Assembly (NCBI RefSeq): GCF_021397715.1
Contig: NZ_CP090207.1
Span: 3,906,001-3,970,000, forward strand
From: Pantoea agglomerans
GTDB taxonomy: Bacteria; Pseudomonadota; Gammaproteobacteria; Enterobacterales; Enterobacteriaceae
Direction of reading: 5' to 3'
Length of the DNA: 64,000 nucleotides
In this document: piece after piece, positions 15,471 to 23,850 of the stretch
How the letters are laid out: every line of letters starts with the position of its first letter
Position numbering within the stretch: position 1 is the stretch's first letter
The notes under the pieces: model-generated
Told to the model about the DNA's origin: nothing
Databases searched by the model: none
Seen by the model: the letters and a program-made list of their open reading frames with translations, nothing else
Program-made: the position numbers and the translations under genes

Positions 15471-16085
15471 TTAAACCAGGTAACGTCCTGGACGGTGGTT
15501 CATTGCGATAATCAGGTTCAGGATAACCGCGCCGCCAATTGAGGCGAGCAGAATCGGCACGCTCACCACAAACAGTGATGCCAGCACCACGCAGGTATCC
15601 ACCGCCATTTGCAGCTTACCGGCACGAATGCCAAAGCGATCCTGTAGCCACAGCGCCAGAATGTTGATGCCGCCCAGGCTGGCTTTATGACGAAACAACA
15701 CTATAAACCCGATTCCCATGATGACGTTACCGAACAATGTCGCATAGAACGGATCGAGGGCGGAAAAATGGACAAACAGCGGATGCAGGTGGGTAAACAG
15801 TGACACCAGCCCGACGGCACAAAAAGTTTTCAGGGTAAATTCCCAGCCCATGCGTTTTACCGCCAGCCAGTAGAACGGAATATTAATCAGAAAAAAGGCG
15901 CTGCCAAAAGATAGCGGCGACAAATAGCTGATCAGGAAGGCGATGCCTGCGGTACTGCCGGTCAGCGCGCCGGCCTGTTTCAGCATAATGACGCCAAACG
16001 AGACCATCAGCGTGCCAAGCACAATCGCCAGCGCATCTTCAATGCGTGAGTGGGGAATGCGGGAAGGTTCTGCAACGTTATCCAT
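15471..16085 (-). CDS. YitT-family inner membrane protein
   Basis: A 204-residue protein of the YitT (DUF161) family with five to six hydrophobic segments. Family marks are GALTGSTAGIAFLISY (~40-55), the FRHKASLGGINILALWLQDR segment (~128-147) and the loop before the last helix. The transport role of the family is not established. It lies 43 bases upstream of tyrB on the same strand and ~240 bases downstream of an Lrp-type regulator gene; the interval contains repeated TGCAAA elements that may be the regulator's sites. Coregulation with the regulator is inferred. Confidence 0.82.
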   Translation of the reverse strand: MDNVAEPSRIPHSRIEDALAIVLGTLMVSFGVIMLKQAGALTGSTAGIAFLISYLSPLSFGSAFFLINIPFYWLAVKRMGWEFTLKTFCAVGLVSLFTHLHPLFVHFSALDPFYATLFGNVIMGIGFIVLFRHKASLGGINILALWLQDRFGIRAGKLQMAVDTCVVLASLFVVSVPILLASIGGAVILNLIIAMNHRPGRYLV

Positions 16086-16098
16086 GGGGTTATCTCAA

Positions 16099-16301
16099 TG
16101 CAAATGATGCGGGTCAGATGCAAAAAACGCACCATACCGGTGGCATGAAGCGGCCACCGGCAGGGTGCCAGCGATTATCCCATTGATATCTAAGGCGCTT
16201 TATTGCAGGGTTTGATGCAAAAATCTACGGTGAAACCGTCAACTCATGCACAAATATCTGTTCTGGTGCGCATTCTTTGCATTATTTGCCGCAAGTTTGC
16301 A
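16099..16301. promoter_or_regulatory. Cluster of five TGCAAA/TTTGCA hexamers upstream of yitT-like gene
   Basis: TGCAAA at 16099-16104, 16119-16124 and 16216-16221; its complement TTTGCA at 16276-16281 and 16296-16301. A perfect 8-bp inverted repeat CCGGTGGC/GCCACCGG (16137-16144, 16153-16160) lies among them. Repeated half-sites over ~200 bp are what an octameric Lrp-type protein would wrap. The pattern is seen; the binding protein is inferred from the adjacent gene. Confidence 0.4.
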
Positions 16302-16326
16302 CCAAAACCGCACAACACGCACCTTT

Positions 16327-16806
16327 TTAGCGCGTCTTGTGCTCAGGCGTCATCATTAGCCCGTTCTCTTTCAGCCGTCCCAGCACCACCGAGGTTTTAA
16401 CGTGGGAAACGCTTTGATGTCCCGCCACCAGCTGGCTGATTAATGCGCTGAGTGAGTTGAGATCGGCCACGGCCACTTTCAACAGATAATCGGCATCGCC
16501 GGTGGTTTTGTAGGCATCAACAATCGCCTCTTCCTGCTCCACCATCCGATGAAAACTGTCGACATATTCGGCAGTGTGATTAATCAGGCGCACCTCAATT
16601 AACCCGACCATTCCCAGTCCAATCGCATCTGGCGACAGCCGGGCATGATAGCCAAGAATCAGATTGGCCTGTTCGAGATTGATCCGGCGGCGTGAGCATT
16701 GTGACGCCGACAGGCCGACCAAATCGCTTAATTCCTGATTGGTCAGTCGGCCGTTAGATTGTAATAAAGTCAGGATCTTAAGATCGTAATCGTCTACGTG
16801 AGTCAT
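16327..16806 (-). CDS. Lrp/AsnC-family transcriptional regulator
   Basis: A 159-residue regulator. Residues 1-~60 are the AsnC-type winged helix (DDYDLKILTLLQSNGRLTNQ, then LSDLVGLSASQCSRRRINLE), and residues ~68-145 the RAM effector domain with the GDADYLLKVAVADL motif. Such proteins form octamers and sense amino acids. It is not Lrp itself, whose gene lies elsewhere in enterobacteria. The downstream gene on the same strand is a YitT membrane protein, with a cluster of repeated hexamers in between, so it most likely controls that gene and possibly tyrB. The effector is unknown. Confidence 0.9.
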   Translation of the reverse strand: MTHVDDYDLKILTLLQSNGRLTNQELSDLVGLSASQCSRRRINLEQANLILGYHARLSPDAIGLGMVGLIEVRLINHTAEYVDSFHRMVEQEEAIVDAYKTTGDADYLLKVAVADLNSLSALISQLVAGHQSVSHVKTSVVLGRLKENGLMMTPEHKTR

Positions 16807-16895
16807 TCCGTTTCCACAGCGTTATAGGCATCGCTTTGTTACAGATAACCCGATAATCGGCGGGGTTGTCCAACACTATTTTCTGATGATGGGGG

Positions 16896-16922
16896 CTGTC
16901 ATGCACAGATCGTGCATGACAG
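16896..16922 (-). other. Perfect 11-bp stem-loop after dnaB
   Basis: CTGTCATGCAC (16896-16906), loop AGATC, GTGCATGACAG (16912-16922). It begins 14 bases after the dnaB stop. Neither side has a T-run, so it is not a standard intrinsic terminator; it may protect the dnaB 3' end or be an operator for the Lrp-like gene whose start lies ~90 bases further on. Confidence 0.5.
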
Positions 16923-16935
16923 CACAAAGATGGGA

Positions 16936-18342
16936 TTATTCGTCGTCGTATTGCGGGCCAGCGTAGTTATCGAAACGCGACCACTGTCCGTTAAAGGTCA
17001 GACGCACCGTGCCGATGGGACCGTTACGCTGTTTACCGAGGATGATCTCGGCGATCCCTTTAAGATCGCTGTTTTCGTGGTAGACCTCATCGCGATAGAT
17101 AAACATGATCAGATCCGCATCCTGCTCGATCGAGCCGGATTCACGCAGATCCGAGTTAACCGGCCGCTTATCGGCACGCTGCTCCAGTGAGCGGTTCAGC
17201 TGCGACAGCGCAACGACCGGCACGTTCAGCTCTTTGGCCAGCGCTTTCAGCGAGCGCGAAATCTCGGCGATCTCCAGCGTACGGTTGTCCGACAGGGAAG
17301 GCACGCGCATCAGCTGCAGGTAGTCGATCATGATCATGCTTAATCCCCCGTTTTCACGGTAGATGCGGCGGGCACGCGAGCGCACTTCGGTCGGCGTCAG
17401 GCCAGAAGAGTCATCAATGAACATGTTCTTCTTTTCCAGCAGGATGCCCATGGTGCCGGAGATTCGCGCCCAGTCCTCATCATCCAGCTGGCCGGTACGA
17501 ATACGGGTCTGATCCACCCGCGACAATGAGGCCAGCATACGCATCATGATCTGTTCGCTGGGCATTTCGAGGCTGAATATCAGCACCGGTTTATCCTGCA
17601 GCATGGCGGCGTTTTCGCACAGGTTCATCGCGAAGGTGGTTTTACCCATTGAGGGACGCGCCGCGACGATAATCAGATCAGAGCGCTGCAGACCGGCGGT
17701 TTTCTTGTTCAGATCCTGATAACCGGTATCGACGCCGGTGACGCCATCGTGCGGCGTCTGATAAAGCGATTCGATTCGGGAAACGGTCGCCTCAAGGATC
17801 TGCTCGATGTTTTTCGGGCCGACATCCTTATTAGCGCGCGCTTCAGCAATTTTAAAGACGTTCGATTCGGCGAAGTCCAGCAGCTCTTCGCTGTTGCGGC
17901 CCTGCGGATCGTAGCCCGCATCAGCGATCTGGTTGGCAACCGAAATCATCTCACGGACGACAGCGCGTTCACGCACGATATCGGCATAAGCGCCGATGTT
18001 CGCTGCGCTGGGGGTGTTTTTCGCCAGTTCAGCAAGGTAGGCAAAGCCGCCAGCCATCTCCAGCTCGCCGCGCGTTTCCAGCGACTCAGAAAGCGTGATC
18101 AGGTCGATGGGCTTGCTGTTTTCCAGCAGCCGCTGCATCTCGGAAAAAATCAGCCGGTGCGAACGGTTGAAGAAATCACTGGCGACCACGCGCTCGGAGA
18201 CGTTATCCCAGCGCTCATTATCCAGCATTAACCCACCGAGCACCGATTGCTCCGCTTCCAGCGAATGCGGGGGCATTTTCACGCCTTCCAGCTGGCGATC
18301 CTGCGTTTCGTTCGATTTGTTGGTGGGTTTATTTCCTGCCAT
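16936..18342 (-). CDS. dnaB: Replicative DNA helicase DnaB
   Basis: A 468-residue hexameric helicase (E. coli 471). The N-terminal DnaG-interacting domain runs ~25-130 (PPHSLEAEQSVLGGLMLDNE), followed by a linker and the RecA-like domain with Walker A RPSMGKTTFAMN (~228), Walker B IDYLQLM and the arginine-finger region. It unwinds the lagging-strand template ahead of the fork. The frame is open far upstream, but the ATG at 18342 gives the known N-terminus MAGNKPTNK and the upstream part is not DnaB-like. Divergent from qorA. In E. coli alr follows; that gene is not in this window. Confidence 0.97.
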   Translation of the reverse strand: MAGNKPTNKSNETQDRQLEGVKMPPHSLEAEQSVLGGLMLDNERWDNVSERVVASDFFNRSHRLIFSEMQRLLENSKPIDLITLSESLETRGELEMAGGFAYLAELAKNTPSAANIGAYADIVRERAVVREMISVANQIADAGYDPQGRNSEELLDFAESNVFKIAEARANKDVGPKNIEQILEATVSRIESLYQTPHDGVTGVDTGYQDLNKKTAGLQRSDLIIVAARPSMGKTTFAMNLCENAAMLQDKPVLIFSLEMPSEQIMMRMLASLSRVDQTRIRTGQLDDEDWARISGTMGILLEKKNMFIDDSSGLTPTEVRSRARRIYRENGGLSMIMIDYLQLMRVPSLSDNRTLEIAEISRSLKALAKELNVPVVALSQLNRSLEQRADKRPVNSDLRESGSIEQDADLIMFIYRDEVYHENSDLKGIAEIILGKQRNGPIGTVRLTFNGQWSRFDNYAGPQYDDE

Positions 18343-18438
18343 AGTGAATGCATTACCGATCTTCTGTGGGGACGCGCAAGTATACCTCAGTTGGGGGGCG
18401 CGCCTCACCCTCATGATGAAACAATCACAGGAGTAAGC

Positions 18439-19422
18439 ATGGCAAAGCGTATTCAGTTCAACGCGCACGGCGGCCCGGAAGTTCTGCAGTGGGCTGATTT
18501 TGAACTTGCCGACCCTGCCGGAAATGAAGTTCAGGTAGAAAATCGCGCCATCGGCATTAACTACATCGATACCTATCTGCGTAGCGGGCTCTATCCGGTC
18601 AGCGATTTCCCGTCCGGTCTTGGCACCGAAGCGGCTGGCGTGGTGACGCGAGTGGGCCGTGACGTCACCCTGTTTAAACCGGGCGATCGGGTCGTCTATT
18701 GCCAGGCCGCGCTTGGCGCCTACAGTGAAGTGCATAACGTGGCAGAAGATCGCCTGATGCATCTGCCGGACGCGATCGGTTTTGAGCAGGGCGCGGCCAG
18801 TTTCCTTAAAGGGCTGACGACTCAGTATCTGCTGCGCCAGACCTATAAAGTCAAAGCGGACGAAACCTTTCTGTTTCACGCTGCCGCAGGCGGTGTTGGC
18901 CTGATCGCCTGTCAGTGGGCCAAAGCGCTGGGTGCGCACCTGATTGGTACCGTCGGCTCGGCAGAAAAGGCGGCGCTGGCAAAAAACGCCGGCGCCTGGG
19001 CCACCATTAACTATCGCGAAGAGAACATTGCCCAGCGCGTCAACGAACTCACTCAGGGGAAAAAAGTCGGCGTCGTCTATGACTCGGTCGGGAAAGATAC
19101 CTGGGAAGCGTCGCTGGATTCGCTACGCCGCCACGGTCTGATGGTCAGTTTTGGCAACGCTTCCGGCCCGGTGACCGGCGTCGATCTGGGCATTCTGAAC
19201 AAGAAAGGCTCGCTGTTTGTTACCCGCCCTTCGCTGTTTGGCTACATCACGAATCGTCAGGAGCTGGAAACCGCCAGTGCCGAGCTCTTTTCACTGCTGG
19301 CCAGCGGCGCGATCAAGGTAGAGGTGCCGGAACAGCAGAAGTTTGCCCTGAAGGAGGCGGGTAAAGCGCATCAGATGCTGGAAAGCCGCGCCACCCAGGG
19401 GTCGAGCCTGTTGATCCCCTGA
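18439..19422 (+). CDS. qorA: NADPH:quinone oxidoreductase
   Basis: A 327-residue zinc-free medium-chain reductase of the zeta-crystallin type, same length as E. coli QorA. The NADPH-binding fingerprint HAAAGGVGLIACQWAKALG (~146-164) and the YCQAALGAYSE segment are visible. It reduces quinones by one electron. The ATG at 18439 has GGAG seven bases upstream and starts MAKRIQF like the family; the frame is open further upstream but overlaps dnaB. Divergent from dnaB, with a terminator at 19450. Confidence 0.95.
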   Translation: MAKRIQFNAHGGPEVLQWADFELADPAGNEVQVENRAIGINYIDTYLRSGLYPVSDFPSGLGTEAAGVVTRVGRDVTLFKPGDRVVYCQAALGAYSEVHNVAEDRLMHLPDAIGFEQGAASFLKGLTTQYLLRQTYKVKADETFLFHAAAGGVGLIACQWAKALGAHLIGTVGSAEKAALAKNAGAWATINYREENIAQRVNELTQGKKVGVVYDSVGKDTWEASLDSLRRHGLMVSFGNASGPVTGVDLGILNKKGSLFVTRPSLFGYITNRQELETASAELFSLLASGAIKVEVPEQQKFALKEAGKAHQMLESRATQGSSLLIP

Positions 19423-19449
19423 TCGGCAGCAAAGCGTAATAAACAAAAA

Positions 19450-19482
19450 GGGCTTCCCGCAGGAAGCCCTTCTCTATTTTTT
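19450..19482 (+). terminator. qorA terminator
   Basis: GGGCTTCC (19450-19457), loop CGCA, GGAAGCCC (19462-19469), then TTCTCTATTTTTT. Confidence 0.85.
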
Positions 19483-19627
19483 ATTTTCGTTCGCGCTGGT
19501 GTAGGGACAGCGGCGATAAATACGTTTTGACTCAACGGCGACTATCCTGCCAGAAAACATAAGTAAAAAATATGTTTAATTGCAGATAACGTCTAAGCAA
19601 AGCCTCACTCTGTGATCATCTCCGCAT

Positions 19628-19894
19628 TTATCGCCAGCCTTTTCTGTCTAAGCTGTTGATCTTACGTTTGAGTTTACGCCATTCGCGCGTATTGCGATCG
19701 CCGAAAAAAGCGCGATGCAGCCAGACAGCGGCCACCGCCAGCACCAGCCACGGCAACACTTTGATAACAAGTGCAAACAGTCCGCCGACGAACATTACCA
19801 GGGTAGCGACTACCAGCGCAGCCAGCACGCCGAGCAGTGACACACCGGTGACCAACAGCATCAGGAAAAACCCCAATACAAATAAAATTTCCAC
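19628..19894 (-). CDS. pspG: Phage shock protein G
   Basis: An 88-residue membrane protein whose first ~55 residues match E. coli PspG (VTGVSLLGVLAALVVATLVM; two to three hydrophobic segments), ending in a basic tail that differs from E. coli. PspG is an effector of the phage-shock response, controlled by PspF and sigma-54 like pspA. The start codon is GTG at 19894, with AAGGAGCG before it. A sigma-54 promoter is visible ~40 bases upstream. Position between qorA and dusA is the E. coli position. Confidence 0.92.
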   Translation of the reverse strand: MEILFVLGFFLMLLVTGVSLLGVLAALVVATLVMFVGGLFALVIKVLPWLVLAVAAVWLHRAFFGDRNTREWRKLKRKINSLDRKGWR

Positions 19895-19930
19895 GTTAGC
19901 GCTCCTTATTGAGACTCGTTGTAACGATCA

Positions 19931-19948
19931 TTACAAGAAACGTGCCAA
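19931..19948 (-). promoter_or_regulatory. Sigma-54 promoter of pspG
   Basis: Minus strand TTGGCACGTTTCTTGTAA: the -24 GG (TGGCAC) and -12 region (TTGTA; consensus TTGCA/T) are correctly spaced, the second with one deviation. It matches the known sigma-54 control of pspG. Confidence 0.75.
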
Positions 19949-20024
19949 CCTGTAAGTGATTGTTTTATCGGACTACAGCCCAAACAACAGACCCATTATT
20001 CGTCAAAAAAACCAAATTTCGGCG

Positions 20025-20051
20025 TAAAAAAAACCAGCCCACCGGGCTGGT
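20025..20051 (-). terminator. dusA terminator
   Basis: Minus strand ACCAGCCC (20051-20044), loop GGT, GGGCTGGT (20040-20033), then a run of T's. Confidence 0.88.
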
Positions 20052-20070
20052 CTCTTTTCACGCAGATCGA

Positions 20071-21063
20071 TCAGGCTTCCTGCGGGATTTTATCCGCGAC
20101 CAGCGCCAGCGCAGCTTCCAGCACGCGCACATCCGCGCCCGGTTTGTGGGCATTTTCACTGAGATAGCGTCGCCACTGGCGAGCGCCAGGAATCCCCTGG
20201 AACAGACCGAGCATATGACGGGTCACATGGCCCAGGTAAGTGCCCTTCGCCAGTTCAGCTTCAATGTAAGGATACATGGCGCGAACCACCGCCACCGGAT
20301 CGGCCGCCGGATGCTGGCGACCAAACAGTTGCTGATCTACCTGCGCCAGAATGCCGGGATTCTGATAGGCTTCGCGGCCCATCATTACGCCATCCAGATG
20401 CTGCAGGTGAGTCTGCGCTTCTTCCAGCGTTTTCACGCCGCCGTTAATTGCCAGCGTCAGGTGCGGGAAATCCCGTTTCAGCTGATAGACGCGTGGATAA
20501 TCCAGCGGCGGAATTTCGCGGTTCTCTTTCGGGCTCAGGCCCGACAGCCAGGCTTTACGCGCATGGATGATAAACGTTTCGCATCCGCCGCGTTCGGCTA
20601 CCGTGCCGACAAAATCGGTCAGGAACGCATAGCTATCCTGCTCATCAATCCCGATACGCGTTTTCACCGTCACCGGAATCGATACCACATCGCGCATCGC
20701 CTTGATGGCGTCAGCCACCAGATCGGCTTCCGCCATCAGGCAGGCGCCGAAGCGGCCATTCTGTACCCGGTCAGAGGGACAGCCGACGTTGAGATTTACT
20801 TCATCATAGCCGCGCTGTTCAGCCAGCTTCGCGCAGTGCGCCAGCGCGGCGGGATCGCTGCCACCGAGCTGCAAAGCAACCGGATGTTCATCCTCGCTGT
20901 AGGCCAGGTAATCGCCTTTACCATGAATGATCGCGCCGGTGGTGACCATTTCGGTATAGAGCAGCGTATCGCCGGTAAGCTGGCGATGAAAATAGCGGCA
21001 GTGGCGATCGGTCCAGTCGAGCATCGGGGCAATCGAGAAACGTTGCGAAGAAAATGTATCCAT
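20071..21063 (-). CDS. dusA: tRNA-dihydrouridine synthase A
   Basis: A 330-residue flavoenzyme that reduces U20/U20a in the tRNA D-loop. The FMN-binding TIM barrel opens [20 protein letters not shown]; the catalytic cysteine is in [19 protein letters not shown] (the second Cys by family precedent), and phosphate-binding residues are in [10 protein letters not shown] and [12 protein letters not shown]. The extended C-terminal helical domain is present ([20 protein letters not shown]). ATG at 21063 agrees with the usual N-terminus MDTFSSQRF. Gene position next to pspG is conserved. Confidence 0.96.
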   Translation of the reverse strand: MDTFSSQRFSIAPMLDWTDRHCRYFHRQLTGDTLLYTEMVTTGAIIHGKGDYLAYSEDEHPVALQLGGSDPAALAHCAKLAEQRGYDEVNLNVGCPSDRVQNGRFGACLMAEADLVADAIKAMRDVVSIPVTVKTRIGIDEQDSYAFLTDFVGTVAERGGCETFIIHARKAWLSGLSPKENREIPPLDYPRVYQLKRDFPHLTLAINGGVKTLEEAQTHLQHLDGVMMGREAYQNPGILAQVDQQLFGRQHPAADPVAVVRAMYPYIEAELAKGTYLGHVTRHMLGLFQGIPGARQWRRYLSENAHKPGADVRVLEAALALVADKIPQEA

Positions 21064-21169
21064 GAAGCGCAGGCAATCCGGTATCTAAGAGTGATTGAAT
21101 TCTGTGCAAGGATAACACAAGGGCGGGCGATAGTGCATCGCCCGCCCCGGAACCGCAGCTAAAAGAGGA

Positions 21170-22420
21170 TCAGAAATTGAAGCCGAGCTGCATCATCGCG
21201 CCCCAGGTATTGTTAGCGCCCACCGAGCCAGCCAGGTCCAGATGGACCGCCTTGTTAAACGGTGACAGGCCAAAACCAGCGGTCGCGACGTTCTCATCAT
21301 TTGAACGCATATCGGCGCGATAACCGGCCCGTAACTGTAACCAGTCGAGCACCCGATATTCCGCACCGACCGCGGCATACTGGCTGTTATCCTGAGTTTT
21401 AAAACGTTTGGTTTCGGTCAGGTCAACATCACCGGTGACGGTAAACGGCCCTTTATCCCAGGCCAGACCGGTAGTGACCAGCGGACGGATCTGGTAAGTA
21501 TCGCGGAAGCCGTTAACCTCTTTGGTCTGCAGATCGCGGGAAACCAGGTTTTGTCCGGTGATACCCAGCGTCCAGTTTTCAGCAAAGGTGGTTGCCAGGC
21601 CGGCATCGACGTTAAAGCCGGTGTCCGAGCTGCGATACTGGCTATTGTTGATGTCACTTTTGTCGTAGTTGTAGATGCTGGCGGTGTAGTTATAGAGCCA
21701 GGTTTTCTGCAACTTCGGCGTGACGCCCACCGACACCGGCTGACCGGCAATGGTAAATTCATGCGCCACCGCAACACCGTAATCGGTGACCAGCGCCGCT
21801 AAACCGTTGGCGCTGGAACGCAGGTTGTTCTGGTCGCCCGGACGTGGGAGCACCGTGCCGTTAGCCACGCCGCGCAGATAATCGATATCGCTCTGGACGA
21901 CGTTGGCACGCACGTGTGCCGAGCCATAGGCTTTGGTAATAAAGGCAAAAGGCAGCGTCTCATTGGGAACAGTGACCGCCAGCGCCACCCCGGCACTGCC
22001 GTCTGCTTTGTTGCCGCGCAGATCGTTTAACTTGTTGGCGACGTCGCCTGAGGCGGCGCGCACTTCAGGATAGCCACGCAGATAATCGGCAAAGGTCAGG
22101 TTGCCGATCACATCGCGGTAACGATCAACGGTATCGGTGATGTCATCCACTTTGTCGATCAGGTGATCTTTGTCGGTAACCTGAATACCGGCTGAAGGGA
22201 AAATAATACTGACGCTATCATCGGGTTTGGCTCGCGTCATTAAAGCCGGGTTGGCCAGTACCGCGGAGCCATAAAGAGAAGATGCGACGCCGGTACCGCC
22301 CATGGCGTCATTACGTGCATCATACCAGGTTCCCGCCGCCATGGCGGAAGAAGAAAGGAAAAGCGCATTCAATACAGCGGTGTACACCAGCGCTGAGCGT
22401 TGAGCGGATTTTTTCACCAT
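21170..22420 (-). CDS. TraF-like outer-membrane beta-barrel protein
   Basis: A 416-residue secreted protein. Residues 1-~28 are a signal peptide with an AMA cleavage site before AGTWYDARNDAMGGTG. The sequence after it, with NDAMGGTGVASS and NPAL motifs, repeated amphipathic strands and a terminal aromatic residue (MQLGFNF), fits the family named for TraF of conjugation systems, which is related to FadL/PorV-type barrels. No conjugation genes are nearby, so a role in conjugation is unlikely; the name is only that of the protein family. Transport of a hydrophobic compound is a possibility. It is a stand-alone gene with ~450 bases of upstream DNA. Confidence 0.75.
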   Translation of the reverse strand: MVKKSAQRSALVYTAVLNALFLSSSAMAAGTWYDARNDAMGGTGVASSLYGSAVLANPALMTRAKPDDSVSIIFPSAGIQVTDKDHLIDKVDDITDTVDRYRDVIGNLTFADYLRGYPEVRAASGDVANKLNDLRGNKADGSAGVALAVTVPNETLPFAFITKAYGSAHVRANVVQSDIDYLRGVANGTVLPRPGDQNNLRSSANGLAALVTDYGVAVAHEFTIAGQPVSVGVTPKLQKTWLYNYTASIYNYDKSDINNSQYRSSDTGFNVDAGLATTFAENWTLGITGQNLVSRDLQTKEVNGFRDTYQIRPLVTTGLAWDKGPFTVTGDVDLTETKRFKTQDNSQYAAVGAEYRVLDWLQLRAGYRADMRSNDENVATAGFGLSPFNKAVHLDLAGSVGANNTWGAMMQLGFNF

Positions 22421-22871
22421 TTGCCTGCTATCACCTGAGAAATTGCCGTTGAAACATTCAACGACTGAATAGTTTGTTAACCCTATTGTGAACGTTGGCT
22501 AACGCGTTATTGCTGTGAATTCAAAGGAAACAGTGCCTTAATTCGAAGGATTGGAGGTTTTCCAATCAGAAAGTCATAATTTTTATTCAAAATACAGGGT
22601 AAAAATTAAAATAATACCAGACATTTCTTAAGTCTTTCTGAACATTACTTCTTAACTCCGTGAGATGCAAAGCAAAAGCGCTAAACGGCGCGTTGCGGGC
22701 CGTCATCATGTGGATCTGATTTATCCCCGATAACGCGCCATCGCGATACCCTACTCCTCTTTGCTGCTGTTTTTACGCGCAAAAAGGCGTGCTGATCCGC
22801 CCGGCAACCAACCTCTGCGCGGCTAAATTTTGTGTGATAAAATAACATCACTTATCCAGCGGAGAACTTTC
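22421..22871. other. Intergenic region between the TraF-like gene and zur
   Basis: About 450 bases serving two divergent genes. It contains an inverted repeat GATTGGA/TCCAATC (22549-22555, 22561-22567), an AT-rich segment around 22570-22640, and a palindromic GTGAT-N8-ATCAC (22834-22851) just before zur. No gene seen. Confidence 0.6.
22834..22851. promoter_or_regulatory. Palindrome over the zur promoter
   Basis: GTGATAAAATAACATCAC: 5-bp arms and an AT-rich centre that contains a -10-like TAAAAT and the ATGTTAT (complement) half-site typical of Zur boxes. The position 20 bases before the zur start suggests autoregulation, but the match is partial. Confidence 0.35.
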
Positions 22872-23393
22872 ATGTCAAACATGACGTCACAGCAAATAAT
22901 GACCCAGGCGGAAAAACTGTGCCTGCAGCGCGGTGTGCGTCTGACGTCGCAACGGGCGGAAGTGTTGCGATTAATGGCTGAGCAGCCAGGTTCAATCAGC
23001 GCCTATGACCTGCTGGATCAACTCCGGGTCAGCGAACCGCAGGCCAAGCCGCCCACCGTTTATCGGGCGCTCGATTTTCTGCTGGAACAGGGCTTTATCC
23101 ACCGGGTAGAGTCCAATAATAGCTATGTTATGTGTCACCATTTCGAGGCACCGGCCCACACGTCGGTGATGCTGGTATGTGACCGCTGTGCCGCTGTAAC
23201 TGAGAAACAGGCACAGGGCGTCGAAAAGATCATCGCGACACTGGCTGGCGAGGCACAATTTGCCCTGCGTCACAGCGTGATTGAAGCACATGGATTATGT
23301 GAGAGTTGTGTTGCAGTGGAAGCCTGCACGCACCATGAAAGTTGCGAGCACGATCATCAGAGCGAGGGTAAAAAGCGGGGAAAACGCGGGTAA
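22872..23393 (+). CDS. zur: Zinc uptake regulator Zur
   Basis: A 173-residue Fur-family repressor resembling E. coli Zur. The N-terminal winged helix spans ~1-85 (VRLTSQRAEVLRLMAEQPGS, then KPPTVYRALDFLLEQGFIHR); the dimerisation domain carries the zinc ligands CHHFE, CDRC and CESC and the His-rich end EACTHHESCEHDH. With zinc bound it represses zinc-uptake genes. ATG at 22872 has GGAGA ten bases upstream and fits the family; the frame is open further upstream. The Lys/Arg-rich C-terminal tail is longer than in E. coli. Confidence 0.94.
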   Translation: MSNMTSQQIMTQAEKLCLQRGVRLTSQRAEVLRLMAEQPGSISAYDLLDQLRVSEPQAKPPTVYRALDFLLEQGFIHRVESNNSYVMCHHFEAPAHTSVMLVCDRCAAVTEKQAQGVEKIIATLAGEAQFALRHSVIEAHGLCESCVAVEACTHHESCEHDHQSEGKKRGKRG

Positions 23394-23466
23394 TGTGCAC
23401 ATCCTTGTGCGGTTGCCGGTATGAGCCGTACCGGCGGGTAGGAGCTTTATCCGTAAATCTGCGTGA

Positions 23467-23679
23467 TTACCAACGGTAATCTTTGTTCTGACCTTCCCAG
23501 TCCGTTACTTCGCGCTCTGCATCTTCTTTTGCATAGCCATAACGTTCCTGAATTTTTCCGACCAGCTGATCGCGCTTGCCTTCAATAACCTGCATGTCAT
23601 CGTCGGTCAGCTTGCCCCATTTCTCTTTCACGTTGCCTTTAAACTGCTTCCAGTTGCCGCTCGCTTGATCTTTATTCAT
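23467..23679 (-). CDS. yjbJ: CsbD-family stress protein YjbJ
   Basis: A 70-residue hydrophilic protein of the CsbD family: MNKDQASGNWKQFKGNVKEK at the start, WGKLTDDDMQVIEGKRDQLV in the middle, and WEGQNKDYRW at the end. E. coli YjbJ is abundant and stationary-phase or osmotic-stress induced; the molecular role is unknown. AGGTC precedes the ATG. Located between zur and dinF as in E. coli. Confidence 0.93.
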   Translation of the reverse strand: MNKDQASGNWKQFKGNVKEKWGKLTDDDMQVIEGKRDQLVGKIQERYGYAKEDAEREVTDWEGQNKDYRW

Positions 23680-23850
23680 GGCAGACCTCTATGTCATCCT
23701 TTGGTTGCATCATTTATCTTGAAAGAAAACAAAATGACGATATAAAGCGCTGGTTTACTGCGCTGCTTACGGTTAATTGTAGTAGAAGATTTTAGGGTTG
23801 CTGGAATAATACAGAATAATCTGTAGCGAACCGGCTAAAGCCGCCCGCTA

